Positions 28,473 to 37,105 of a stretch of DNA of 64,000 nt are shown here, one piece after another. The notes under the pieces were generated by a model. The model was given only the letters and a program-made list of their open reading frames with translations. It was not told the DNA's origin and ran no database searches. A program made the translations under genes and the position numbers. Position 1 is the stretch's first letter, and each line of letters starts with the position of its first letter. The stretch comes from an uncultured Pelagibacteraceae bacterium (lineage in GTDB: Bacteria > Pseudomonadota > Alphaproteobacteria > Pelagibacterales > Pelagibacteraceae), in contig CACOMI010000005.1 in NCBI GenBank assembly GCA_902628275.1, positions 62,001 through 126,000 on the forward strand, in the 5' to 3' direction.

Positions 28473-29465
28473 ATGGATCAAATTTTAGAAAAACTTAAAA
28501 ATAAACAAAATTTAACTTTTGAAGAAAGTAAAACAGCTTTTGATATATTGATGACAGGAAAAGCCAGTGATGATCAAATTTTTAGTTTTTTAACTTTGCT
28601 ATCTGAAAAAGGTGAAGTTTCTGATGAAATAGCTGGTGGAGTTTTTGTACTAAGAGAAAAGTCAAAACGAGTGAATGTAAGTGATTGTATTGATACTTGT
28701 GGTACTGGCGGTGATGGTATGAATACTCTTAATATTTCAACTGCCTCTGCCCTACTGTTAGCCAGTATGGGTACAAAAGTTGCTAAACATGGCAATAAAG
28801 CTGTTTCTTCAAAATGTGGATCAGGTGATGTTTTAGAGGCTTTAAAAATTAAAATTGATCTAGAGCCTAAAGATATTGAGAAAGAAATTAATACCAATAA
28901 TTTTGGTTTTATGTTTGCACCAAATTATCATAGTGCAATGAGATTTGTTGGACCTGTGAGAAAGAAAATTGGAAAAAGAACAATTTTTAATATGATCGGT
29001 CCATTAAGTAATCCAGCTCTTGTAAAAAGACAAGTTGTTGGTGTTTTTGACAAAAAATTATTAAAAATATTTGCAGAAGGACTTAAAAATTTAGATTTAA
29101 AATTTGCTTGGATAGTTAATAGTGAAGATGGATTAGATGAAATATCTCCATATGCAAACACTAATGTTATTCAGTTAAAAGATGGTCAAATATCTGAAAT
29201 TATAATAGATCCAAATGCTATAGGTGTTAATGCAGATAGTTTTAAAAATTTAATAGGCGATGATGCAAAATTCAATTCTGATAAAATGATTGATATATTT
29301 AAAGGTGAAGATAATGATTTTTCAAAAGCAGTTTGTTTAAATGCTGCAGCAGGTTTAATTGTTGAAGAAAAATTTTCTGAATTTTCTGAGGCTTATAATT
29401 ACACACGCGAATTTATCCTTTCTGGAAAAACTTTTTCACATATAGAAAAAATTCAAAATGTCTGA
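28473..29465 (+). CDS. trpD: Anthranilate phosphoribosyltransferase
   Basis: A 330-residue enzyme joining anthranilate to phosphoribosyl pyrophosphate. The PRPP-binding site is seen in DTCGTGGDGMNTLNIST and the anthranilate side in KHGNKAVSSKCGSGDVLEAL. FNMIGPLSNPA is a further family block. The magnesium-binding Asp/Glu pair lies in SEDGLDEISPY. It starts 4 bases after trpG and overlaps trpC by 8 bases. Confidence 0.97.
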   Translation: MDQILEKLKNKQNLTFEESKTAFDILMTGKASDDQIFSFLTLLSEKGEVSDEIAGGVFVLREKSKRVNVSDCIDTCGTGGDGMNTLNISTASALLLASMGTKVAKHGNKAVSSKCGSGDVLEALKIKIDLEPKDIEKEINTNNFGFMFAPNYHSAMRFVGPVRKKIGKRTIFNMIGPLSNPALVKRQVVGVFDKKLLKIFAEGLKNLDLKFAWIVNSEDGLDEISPYANTNVIQLKDGQISEIIIDPNAIGVNADSFKNLIGDDAKFNSDKMIDIFKGEDNDFSKAVCLNAAAGLIVEEKFSEFSEAYNYTREFILSGKTFSHIEKIQNV

Positions 29466-30249
29466 AAATATACTTCAAAATATTATTAAAAAAAAAATTA
29501 AAAAAGTTGATAAATTAAAAAAAACTTTAGACGTTAAAGCTTTGAATGAACTAATTGATAAAAACAATAACTTTATTAATTTTAAAGAAAAAATAGAAAA
29601 AAATTTAAATAATAATAAAACTTCAATTATTGCTGAAATTAAAAAAGCAAGCCCTTCAGCAGGTATAATAATTGAAGATTATAACCCAGTAGATATTGCT
29701 CAAATTTATTTAAATAATAAAGCAACTTGTCTTTCAGTTTTAACTGAAGAGGATTATTTTTTAGGAAATTTAATTCATATCAGTAAAATAAAAGATAAAA
29801 TAAATTTACCTATATTGTGTAAAGATTTTTTTATCGATAAATTTCAAATACCTTTAGCAAAAAGTTATGGTGCAGATGCTATTTTAATTATTCTTGCTGG
29901 AGTTTCGGATGATCTTGCTTTTGAATTATATGATGAATCTATGAAATATAATATGTCGGTTATTGTTGAGGTTCATACAATAGAAGAAGCAAAAAAAGCT
30001 TTAAATTTTAAAAATGCATTAATTGGAATAAACAATAGAAATTTGAAAACACTTAAAACTGATATAAATACAACCTATGATATTTATGATATTGTAAAAA
30101 GTCACAAAGGTCCTTTAATATCTGAAAGTGGAATTAGGACCAAAGAAGAATTGTTAGAGTTAAATAATAAAACTTCAATCAATACTTTTTTAATTGGTGA
30201 ATCACTTTTGAAAAATTTAGATAAAAGTTCTATTTTTTCTGTTTTATAG
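29458..30249 (+). CDS. trpC: Indole-3-glycerol phosphate synthase
   Basis: A 263-residue TIM-barrel enzyme that closes the indole ring. Family blocks: IIAEIKKASPSAGII, with the catalytic Lys, LSVLTEEDYFLG, LPILCKDFFID, VEVHTIEEAKKA, GINNRNLKT, and ISESGIRTKEEL. The fused TrpF domain of E. coli is absent, as in other alphaproteobacteria. It is the last trp gene here; trpF, trpB and trpA are not in the window. The ATG lies 8 bases inside the trpD gene. Confidence 0.96.
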   Translation: MSENILQNIIKKKIKKVDKLKKTLDVKALNELIDKNNNFINFKEKIEKNLNNNKTSIIAEIKKASPSAGIIIEDYNPVDIAQIYLNNKATCLSVLTEEDYFLGNLIHISKIKDKINLPILCKDFFIDKFQIPLAKSYGADAILIILAGVSDDLAFELYDESMKYNMSVIVEVHTIEEAKKALNFKNALIGINNRNLKTLKTDINTTYDIYDIVKSHKGPLISESGIRTKEELLELNNKTSINTFLIGESLLKNLDKSSIFSVL

Positions 30250-30299
30250 TCAAATAAAGCCCTATTTTACTTGTTTTTTTTACTATTGTTAATTTAAAA

Positions 30300-30314
30300 G
30301 AACTTTTATAGAAC
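30300..30314 (+). promoter_or_regulatory. SOS box (GAAC-N7-GAAC) upstream of lexA
   Basis: GAAC (30300-30303), seven bases, GAAC (30311-30314). This is the reverse complement of GTTC-N7-GTTC, the direct-repeat LexA site known in alphaproteobacteria. It ends 24 bases before the lexA ATG and overlaps a TATAGA -10 candidate (30307-30312), so LexA binding would block its own transcription. Confidence 0.8.
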
Positions 30315-30321
30315 ATTGTTT

Positions 30322-30336
30322 GTACGATATTTGTTC
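30322..30336 (+). promoter_or_regulatory. Second, near-consensus SOS box (GTAC-N7-GTTC) upstream of lexA
   Basis: GTAC (30322-30325), seven bases, GTTC (30333-30336): one mismatch from GTTC-N7-GTTC, in the orientation opposite to the first box and starting 7 bases after it. It ends 2 bases before the lexA ATG, over the ribosome-binding region. Its role as a second LexA site is inference. Confidence 0.5.
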
Positions 30337-30338
30337 TT

Positions 30339-31016
30339 ATGCTTACAAAAAAACAAAAAAACCTGCTTTTATTTATCAATAAAAAGTTGAGAAGTTCAGG
30401 TGTTTCTCCTTCATACGAAGAGATGAAGCAATCTCTTAATTTAAAATCTAAATCAGGAATACACAGATTAATTAGCGCTTTAGAAGAAAGAGGCTTTATA
30501 AAAAGATTAGCTCACAAAGCAAGAGCTTTAGAGGTTGTTAAATTACCAGAGACAGCTTCAGCAAACGATATTTACAATAGTTTTTCACCAAGTGTAATTA
30601 AAGGTGGATTAGATGAAGAACAAACTAACCCTGATGAAATTGAAGTGCCTGTTCTTGGAAAGATTGCTGCAGGAACACCAGTTGAAGCAATACAAAATGA
30701 AGTTTCTAGAATTCCCTTACCAAATAATTTAGAAAAAAATGGAGATTACTTTGGATTAAAAGTTCAAGGTGACTCTATGATAGAGGCAGGTATTCATGAA
30801 GGCGATACAGTTATCATAAAAAGAACTGACACTGCTGATAATGGTAAAATTGTTGTTGCTTTAATTGATGAGCATGAAGCAATGTTAAAGAGAATTCGAA
30901 AAAAAGGTAAAGTTGTAGCCCTTGAAAGTGCTAATAGAAACTATGAAACTAAGATTTTTGGACCTGATAGAGTAAAAGTTCAGGGGGTTTTGGTATCTTT
31001 ATATAGAAACTTCTAA
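30339..31016 (+). CDS. lexA: LexA repressor
   Basis: A 225-residue SOS repressor. The N-terminal winged helix-turn-helix (1-65) has SGVSPSYEEMKQSLNLKSKS and GIHRLISALEERGFIKRL. The self-cleavage site is Ala111-Gly112 (KIAAGTPVEA). The catalytic dyad is Ser146 (GDSMIEAG) and Lys184 (EAMLKRIR). RecA filaments trigger cleavage after DNA damage. Two SOS-type boxes lie in its 89-base upstream gap, so it is very likely self-regulated. It lies between trpC and gltX, as in other alphaproteobacteria. Confidence 0.97.
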   Translation: MLTKKQKNLLLFINKKLRSSGVSPSYEEMKQSLNLKSKSGIHRLISALEERGFIKRLAHKARALEVVKLPETASANDIYNSFSPSVIKGGLDEEQTNPDEIEVPVLGKIAAGTPVEAIQNEVSRIPLPNNLEKNGDYFGLKVQGDSMIEAGIHEGDTVIIKRTDTADNGKIVVALIDEHEAMLKRIRKKGKVVALESANRNYETKIFGPDRVKVQGVLVSLYRNF

Positions 31017-31038
31017 AGAAATAGTCTAAAAAACATTG

Positions 31039-32436
31039 ATGTCAAAAGTAGCAACACGTTTTGCTCCATCCCCAACTGGAGCTCTTCATATTGGGGGAAT
31101 TAGAACTGCATTATTTAATTGGTTGTTCTCTAAAAATCAAAAAGGAACTTTTCATCTAAGAATTGAAGATACTGATAAAGAGAGATCCAAAGAGGAACAC
31201 AAAATACAAATTATTAAATCATTAAAGTGGATAGGGATTGAGCATGACGGTGAAGAATATATTCAGTCACAAAAAGTAGAAGATCACATTAAAATTGCTA
31301 ATGAATTATTAAAAAAAGGTAGCGCATATAAATGCTACTGCTCTGCTGAAGAGATAGAGGAACAAAAAAAAAGAGCTAGGCAAAAAAAGTTGCCATATAT
31401 TTATAATAGAAAATGGAGAGATGCTGATGAAAAAGATGCTCCTAAAGGTATTAAACCCGTAATTAGATTTAAAAGTAAAATAGAAGGAAATTCTAAACTT
31501 AAAGATTTAGTTCAAGGAGATGTAGAAATTGAAAATAATACAATAGAAGACTTTGTAATTTTAAGAAATGATGGAACACCAACTTACAACTTGTCTGCAA
31601 CTGTTGACGATCATAAAATGGGAATGACTCACATAATTAGAGGAGATGATCATAAGATAAATACTTTTAAACAAATACAAATATACCAAGCAATGGAATG
31701 GGATGTTCCTGAATTTGCACATATTCCATTAATTCATACCATTGAAGGTAAAAAACTTTCAAAAAGAGATAATGCCTCAACATTGGATGATTACTCAAAA
31801 ATAGGTATAATGCCTGATGCATTAAGAAATTATTTACTTAGACTGGGATGGTCATATCAAGATAAAGAAATATTTACTCTAGACGAGAGCATTAAACACT
31901 TTAATTTAAAAGGTATTGGTAAATCGCCATCAAAACTAGATATTAGCAGAATATTATCGATGAATGAGCACTATATAAAAACAATCGATGAGAGCAAACT
32001 TTATCAATGTCTAGATGAATATTGCAAAATCTATAAAGAAAAAATTCAAGATGAAAGAAAGCCAAAAGTTAAATCATCGTTATCATTTTTAAAAAATAAG
32101 GCAAAAACCTTAGAGGACATTTATAATAATGCAAAATTTATCATAAATGATGAAGTTAAATACAATGAGAATGATTTTAAATTGATTGATGATAAAGCTA
32201 AAAAAATTATTTCAGAATTTATTAAAGAATTATCATCTATATCAAATATAAATAAGGAGAATTTAGAGCCTTTAGTAAATAATTTAATAAAAACAAATGA
32301 TACAAATTTTAAAGGAGTCGGTCAGCCTATACGGATTGGTTTAACAGGATCAAAATTTGGTCCTGGATTATATGATATAGTTATGGCGCTTGGTAAAGAA
32401 GAAGTTTTAAATAGACTAGCTAAGATAATTTCTTAA
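31039..32436 (+). CDS. gltX: Glutamyl-tRNA synthetase
   Basis: A 465-residue class I synthetase that charges tRNA-Glu. The HIGH motif is HIGG (residues 17-20) in FAPSPTGALHIGGIRTALF; the KMSKS equivalent is KLSKR at 239-243. I chose ATG at 31039; a TTG just before it could add one residue. The protein may also charge tRNA-Gln, as is common in alphaproteobacteria, but this cannot be judged here. The last 21 bases overlap the convergent lpxB gene. Confidence 0.96.
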   Translation: MSKVATRFAPSPTGALHIGGIRTALFNWLFSKNQKGTFHLRIEDTDKERSKEEHKIQIIKSLKWIGIEHDGEEYIQSQKVEDHIKIANELLKKGSAYKCYCSAEEIEEQKKRARQKKLPYIYNRKWRDADEKDAPKGIKPVIRFKSKIEGNSKLKDLVQGDVEIENNTIEDFVILRNDGTPTYNLSATVDDHKMGMTHIIRGDDHKINTFKQIQIYQAMEWDVPEFAHIPLIHTIEGKKLSKRDNASTLDDYSKIGIMPDALRNYLLRLGWSYQDKEIFTLDESIKHFNLKGIGKSPSKLDISRILSMNEHYIKTIDESKLYQCLDEYCKIYKEKIQDERKPKVKSSLSFLKNKAKTLEDIYNNAKFIINDEVKYNENDFKLIDDKAKKIISEFIKELSSISNINKENLEPLVNNLIKTNDTNFKGVGQPIRIGLTGSKFGPGLYDIVMALGKEEVLNRLAKIIS

Positions 32437-33549
32437 AACCAAACAAGCTTCTTCAGAAGAAGAAGTTTTAGATCTAATTCCTTCTAATGTTTTTGAACAA
32501 TCTAGTAATTGTTTTTTTAAAAGGTCAGGTTTTTTTAAAAGATAAATCACAGATCTATAGATTTCTTCAGCATTACATTCTTTTTGTAACAATTCTGGAA
32601 TAACTTCTCGATTATTGATTATATTAATTATGTTTGCAAATTTAACATTAACTAACATTTTAAATATCATAAAATTGATAAAACTTAATTTATAAATAAT
32701 TATTGATGGTATATTTGAGCTAGAAATTTGTAATGAAACTGTCCCAGATTTAGACACAGCAAAAACCGAATTAGATAAAATTTTAGATTTAATACTTTCT
32801 TCTGATACAACATCCACATTTTCAATATTAAATTTTTTAATTTCTGAAAATATTATATTTTTATTTTCATCAGTTGCATGAAAGTAAAAATAAAAATCAT
32901 TATGCCTTTTATTCATTAGCTTTATAAAATCAATTAAAATATTTAATAATGAGTCGGTTTCAGATTTTCTACTTCCAGGAAAAATTGATATAATTTTTTT
33001 ATCTTTAGGAATCATGTTTTCAATAATTTTTTTATTATCTTCATTACTCTCTATTAAAGGATGTCCAACAAAAGTATTTTTTATATTTTCTCTATCAAAA
33101 TATTTTTTTTCAAAGTCAAATAATAAAAGAATATGGTCAATATATTTTTTAATTTTTTTAACCCTATTTTTTCTCCATATCCAAACTTGAGGGGCTACAT
33201 AGTGAATAGTTTTAATATTGTTATTTATTTTTTTTACTCTTTCTGCAACTCTCATAGTAAAATCAGGACTATCAACAGAAAATAATATATCAGGATTAAA
33301 TTTTATTATTTCATTAACTGTTTGGTTAATTTTATTTCTGATTTGAAATATATTTAATAAAATACTTGTAAAACCTAGATAAGTAATTTCATTTAAATTA
33401 AAAATAGAATTAATTCCTAATTTTCTCAGATGATTTCCTCCAACTGATAAGTATTCAATATCAGGATTTTGGGATTTTAATTTTGAAATGACTGTTGAAG
33501 CCAATTTATCTCCAGAAGGCTCACCTGTAAGTATGAATATTTTCTTCAT
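32416..33549 (-). CDS. lpxB: Lipid-A-disaccharide synthase
   Basis: A 377-residue glycosyltransferase (GT19) that joins UDP-diacylglucosamine and lipid X into the lipid A disaccharide. It starts KKIFILTGEPSGDKLAS. Other blocks: LFSVDSPDFTMRVAE, HYVAPQVWIWRKNRV, FVGHPLIE, ISIFPGSRKSE and AVSKSGTVSLQ. It is the last gene of the rpsB-to-lpxB cluster, overlapping lpxI by 4 bases. Its 3' end overlaps gltX by 21 bases. Confidence 0.96.
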   Translation of the reverse strand: MKKIFILTGEPSGDKLASTVISKLKSQNPDIEYLSVGGNHLRKLGINSIFNLNEITYLGFTSILLNIFQIRNKINQTVNEIIKFNPDILFSVDSPDFTMRVAERVKKINNNIKTIHYVAPQVWIWRKNRVKKIKKYIDHILLLFDFEKKYFDRENIKNTFVGHPLIESNEDNKKIIENMIPKDKKIISIFPGSRKSETDSLLNILIDFIKLMNKRHNDFYFYFHATDENKNIIFSEIKKFNIENVDVVSEESIKSKILSNSVFAVSKSGTVSLQISSSNIPSIIIYKLSFINFMIFKMLVNVKFANIINIINNREVIPELLQKECNAEEIYRSVIYLLKKPDLLKKQLLDCSKTLEGIRSKTSSSEEACLVLRNYLS

Positions 33550-34331
33550 ATAATATTAATAAAAATCTTATTTTTATTTGCAAATTTAATACATTCAATT
33601 TTATCTAGAAAAATATTTTTTTTAGATTCCAAAACCACTCCTCGTAATCCATATTTTTTAATGTCTACAAATGTCTGCAAACCAATTGTTGGTAAGTCCA
33701 TTCTTAAATCTTGTTTCTTTTTTGGTAATTTAATTAAAATACCATCTGAATTTTTCTTTAATTTTGATAACATTTTTCTTGTTCCCTCTTTTCCTTCTTT
33801 AGCTAAAATTTTATCTCCTTTAACTACTAATGCTTGAATATGGTCTAAACTTTTAGTTTTATTAAAAAAAACTTTCCCTTTTTTTATTGAATTAATATCT
33901 TGTTTATTTGGTTTTAATTTGCTGTAATTTCCTTTTTTTAAAGATAGTTCTGGATTAAAAAATATAGAGCTAATAACTTTAATTCCCTCGTTATTTAAAA
34001 TTTTTATAATTGATTTAATTATGGCAGCATCACCAATTTTAGCTGCTCTTATTACACTTGGCATATAATAAATTCCTTTAAAATCTAACCTTATAGAAGA
34101 AAAATTTGGTTTTGAAATTTTGCCTGCAAACAAAACTTTTTTACATTTTTTTTGTTTAATTAGGTTTATTATTGCTCCAAATTTTCCAATACTTATTCTA
34201 AAAGAATTATTATCTCCTTTGAATTTATTTTTTTTTGAAAAATCTATAATGAAATATCTAATTTTTTGTTTTTTTATTTTTTTTAAAACTATTTCTGAAA
34301 AATTAGTATCACCTAAAAACAAACCTATCAT
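33546..34331 (-). CDS. lpxI: UDP-2,3-diacylglucosamine pyrophosphatase LpxI
   Basis: A 261-residue enzyme of the LpxI family (former DUF1009). It hydrolyses UDP-2,3-diacylglucosamine to lipid X and replaces LpxH in many alphaproteobacteria. Family blocks: IGLFLGDTNFSEIV at the N terminus; the catalytic domain has GDAAIIKSIIKIL, SLDHIQALVVKGDKILAKEG, and the end MDLPTIGLQTF with GVVLESKKNIFLDK. It lies between lpxA and lpxB, the usual place. Confidence 0.93.
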   Translation of the reverse strand: MIGLFLGDTNFSEIVLKKIKKQKIRYFIIDFSKKNKFKGDNNSFRISIGKFGAIINLIKQKKCKKVLFAGKISKPNFSSIRLDFKGIYYMPSVIRAAKIGDAAIIKSIIKILNNEGIKVISSIFFNPELSLKKGNYSKLKPNKQDINSIKKGKVFFNKTKSLDHIQALVVKGDKILAKEGKEGTRKMLSKLKKNSDGILIKLPKKKQDLRMDLPTIGLQTFVDIKKYGLRGVVLESKKNIFLDKIECIKFANKNKIFINII

Positions 34332-34332
34332 T

Positions 34333-35115
34333 TTATTTTGAAAATGGAGTACAAATTGGCCTTTTTTTATCTTTTTCTATAAATTCAACAACATCTGCAA
34401 CCAATTTATTGTTCCTAAATTCATTTGATAAATTTTCTAAATTTTCTGTTAAGTTTTCGTTTTTAAAAATTTCTTTATAAGCATCACTTAAATTTATTAT
34501 TTCTTTATTTGATATGTTTTTTCTTCTCAAACCAATTAAATTTAATCCTTGTAAAATACTTCTGTTTCCATGTGCTATACCATAAGGAATTACATCTCTT
34601 ACTACTCCACACATTCCACCAATCATTGCTGATTTACCTACTCTAGTAAACTGTTGTACAGCTGAATTTCCTCCAATAATTGCATTATCATCAACATGGG
34701 CATGTCCTCCTAAAGGAACATTGTTCGCTAATATTACATTATTTCCTACCAAGCAATCATGCGCTATATGAGCTGAAACCATAAATAAACAATTATTACC
34801 CACTTTTGTTAATCCACCGCCACCTTCTGTGCCTGGATTAATTGTAACGTACTCTCTAATTTTGTTATCATCACCTATTTCTAACTTTGTTTCTTCACCT
34901 TTAAATTTTAAATCCTGAGGATCATTACCAATAGATGCGAATGGATAAATGTTATTATTAGATCCAATTTTTGTAATTCCAGCTATATTTACATGCGCAT
35001 GAACGATAGTACCTTCGCCAATTTCAACATTAGGACCAATGACAGTATAGGGACCAATTTTAACATTGTTTGATATTTTAGCATTTGAATCAATTATAGC
35101 AGTTTTGTGTATCAT
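34333..35115 (-). CDS. lpxA: UDP-N-acetylglucosamine acyltransferase
   Basis: A 260-residue left-handed beta-helix acyltransferase doing the first step of lipid A synthesis. Hexapeptide repeats run over about residues 1-180 (VKIGPYTVIGPNVEIGEG, VGNNVILANNVPLGGHAH). The catalytic His is in VSAHIAHDCLVG. PYGIAHGNRSILQGLNLIGL marks LpxA. The C-terminal region is helical. It overlaps lpxD by 4 bases and precedes lpxI by one base. Confidence 0.97.
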   Translation of the reverse strand: MIHKTAIIDSNAKISNNVKIGPYTVIGPNVEIGEGTIVHAHVNIAGITKIGSNNNIYPFASIGNDPQDLKFKGEETKLEIGDDNKIREYVTINPGTEGGGGLTKVGNNCLFMVSAHIAHDCLVGNNVILANNVPLGGHAHVDDNAIIGGNSAVQQFTRVGKSAMIGGMCGVVRDVIPYGIAHGNRSILQGLNLIGLRRKNISNKEIINLSDAYKEIFKNENLTENLENLSNEFRNNKLVADVVEFIEKDKKRPICTPFSK

Positions 35116-36092
35116 TTATTTTCTCTCAAAAAATCTCTTATTTTTTTTGCGGGGTATCCCATAACTTTTGTGTTATCTGGGATATCTTTAATTACTCCTG
35201 AGCCTCCTCCAATTTCTACATTATTTCCTATTTTGAGATGACCTGAAATACCTGCCTGCCCTCCAATTTTTACATTCTTACCAATTGTTGAACTTCCAGC
35301 GATACCTACTTGACCTGCTATTATTGAATTTTCACCTATTTTAACATTATGAGCAATATGAATTTGATTATCCAAATAAGTATTTCTTCCAATTAATGTG
35401 TTTGACATAGATCCTCTATCTATAGTTGAGCCACAACCTATCTCACAATTTTCTTCTATTAGAACAATGCCAATGTGAGGGTATCTTAAATTTTGATTAT
35501 TTTTTGGAAAAAAACCAAAACCATGCTTACCAATCACACAATTATCTAAAATATTTACATTATTTTTAATTATTGTGTTTCGTATAACTGTATTTGAACC
35601 AATTGAGCAATTATTTCCTATGAAAACATTTTTTTCAATAATTGTATTATGACCAATCGAACAATTTAATCCAATTGTTATGTTTTCACCTACTAAAACA
35701 TTCTTACCATGTTTTACTTTTCCTTCATGTGTAGTTTTCTCTATATTTGATGCAGACTCATCAAATTTGTCATTTATTGCATCTGGGTAAAATTCAGCAG
35801 TTAATTTTGATACAGCGATTAAAACATTTTCAACAACTAAAGGAATGCAATTATTTGGTAGTTCAGTTTTAAGAGATTGATTGGTAATACAAAAAGAAGC
35901 TTTTGTATTTTTTGCAATATCTTTATATTTTTTTGAATGAAAAAAAGTAATATCTGTCTCTGTTGATGTATTTAGATCTTTAATATCTTTAATTTCTTTA
36001 TCACTGTTGAGATTGCTATCTTTAATATTGAGAATATTTAAAACATCTGAAAGTTTAAATGGACCATTGTTTTTATAAAAAGGATTTGACAT
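35112..36092 (-). CDS. lpxD: UDP-3-O-acylglucosamine N-acyltransferase
   Basis: A hexapeptide-repeat acyltransferase of lipid A synthesis, third step. The N-terminal domain (1-100) binds uridine and the rest is a left-handed beta-helix with many ENxxIGxNxxIG repeats. LPD-type active-site context: GKHGFGFFPKN, then IHIAHNVKIGENS with catalytic His, and IAGSSTIGKNVKIGGQAGIS. I start it at the ATG at 36092 (326 residues); a TTG 15 bases upstream is also in frame. Here it follows fabZ; in E. coli lpxD precedes fabZ. Confidence 0.93.
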   Translation of the reverse strand: MSNPFYKNNGPFKLSDVLNILNIKDSNLNSDKEIKDIKDLNTSTETDITFFHSKKYKDIAKNTKASFCITNQSLKTELPNNCIPLVVENVLIAVSKLTAEFYPDAINDKFDESASNIEKTTHEGKVKHGKNVLVGENITIGLNCSIGHNTIIEKNVFIGNNCSIGSNTVIRNTIIKNNVNILDNCVIGKHGFGFFPKNNQNLRYPHIGIVLIEENCEIGCGSTIDRGSMSNTLIGRNTYLDNQIHIAHNVKIGENSIIAGQVGIAGSSTIGKNVKIGGQAGISGHLKIGNNVEIGGGSGVIKDIPDNTKVMGYPAKKIRDFLRENK

Positions 36093-36143
36093 TCTTGCTT
36101 TTACCAAAGCAATTAAATTTAAGTTATCAATAATTATTGCTGT

Positions 36144-36590
36144 TTATTTCTTATCAACTATCGTAGCTGACCATATAGCATCTGCCATTTTTTTATCATC
36201 AACAAAGGCCTCACCTTTATATTTCCATACTCTTCCATGAGATCTAATAGCTTCAATTTTTAAAATTAGCTCACAATCTGGTATTACTGGATTTCTAAAC
36301 CTTGCTTTTTCGACACCCATAAGAAAGACTAGTTTATCTTCATAAGTACTCTTATCTAAACCATGAGCTGTTAATGCTGCAGCAGCTTGACCAAATGATT
36401 CTACAATAAGTACACCAGGCATTACTGGATTTTGTGGAAAATGACCTTGTACAAAAAAACTATCTTTTTTTACATTTACGAGTGCTGTTGCAGAAAACAA
36501 CTTCTTAATATCATATAACTCATCGATCAAAAGCATGGGTTCTCTATGAGGTAGTAATTCAATTATTTGATTTTTATTCAATCTTTCCAT
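36144..36590 (-). CDS. fabZ: 3-hydroxyacyl-ACP dehydratase FabZ
   Basis: A 148-residue hot-dog-fold dehydratase of fatty-acid elongation. The catalytic His is in GHFPQNPVMPGVLIVE and the Glu lies at its end (VESFGQAAA). LLPHREPMLLIDEL and KARFRNPVIPDCEL are further blocks. It starts 2 bases after ompH and precedes lpxD by 51 bases. It links fatty-acid synthesis to the lipid A genes around it. Confidence 0.96.
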   Translation of the reverse strand: MERLNKNQIIELLPHREPMLLIDELYDIKKLFSATALVNVKKDSFFVQGHFPQNPVMPGVLIVESFGQAAAALTAHGLDKSTYEDKLVFLMGVEKARFRNPVIPDCELILKIEAIRSHGRVWKYKGEAFVDDKKMADAIWSATIVDKK

Positions 36591-36592
36591 TA

Positions 36593-37105
36593 TTATTTAA
36601 TTTTAATGTTTATTTCATTAATTAAAACTTCTGTTAAATCAGATTTTTTACTCCCAATAAAGATATTTTTTGTATTCAGAAGAATTTCAATAGAATTTTC
36701 ATTCATATAGCTTTGAATTATAGGATTAATCTTATCAAATAATATTTTTAATTCTTTTTTTTTTATATCTGAGAATTCTTTTACCATTAAATTTTTTTTT
36801 TTATTAAAATCAACTATTTTTTTTTTCAACTCGTTTACTTCTTTATTAAATTCTTTTTCAGAAATAATATTTTTTTTTAATTCGAGCTGTTTTTCTTGAT
36901 TTTTAAGTTCTTTTTCATAGCTATTTAGTTTTTTTATATTTGATTGATCTATTTCATTAATTTTATTTAACGTTTTCTTTCCAATTTCAGTTTTTTGCAA
37001 AATTTCATCAATATTTGCGAATTTTAATAATTGATCGGCGTGAACGTAATTAAAAATTATAAAAAAATTAATTATTAAAAAAAAAAATATTTTGATAAAA
37101 TTCAT
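36593..37105 (-). CDS. skp: OmpH/Skp-family periplasmic chaperone
   Basis: A 170-residue exported protein. The signal peptide is a long hydrophobic N terminus (about residues 1-22, ending NYVHA before DQ). The mature part is nearly all Lys/Glu/Asn/Leu with heptad-like spacing, fitting the coiled-coil arms of Skp. The family holds unfolded outer-membrane proteins on the way to BamA, encoded directly upstream. It overlaps the bamA stop by one base. Sequence motifs are weak; the call relies on layout and position. Confidence 0.85.
   Translation of the reverse strand: MNFIKIFFFLIINFFIIFNYVHADQLLKFANIDEILQKTEIGKKTLNKINEIDQSNIKKLNSYEKELKNQEKQLELKKNIISEKEFNKEVNELKKKIVDFNKKKNLMVKEFSDIKKKELKILFDKINPIIQSYMNENSIEILLNTKNIFIGSKKSDLTEVLINEINIKIK

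Noticed and set aside
33100-34300. Long A and T runs that look like slippage tracts or frameshift sites
   Set aside because: Similar runs occur through the whole window as Lys/Asn/Phe codons; all reading frames here remain intact.
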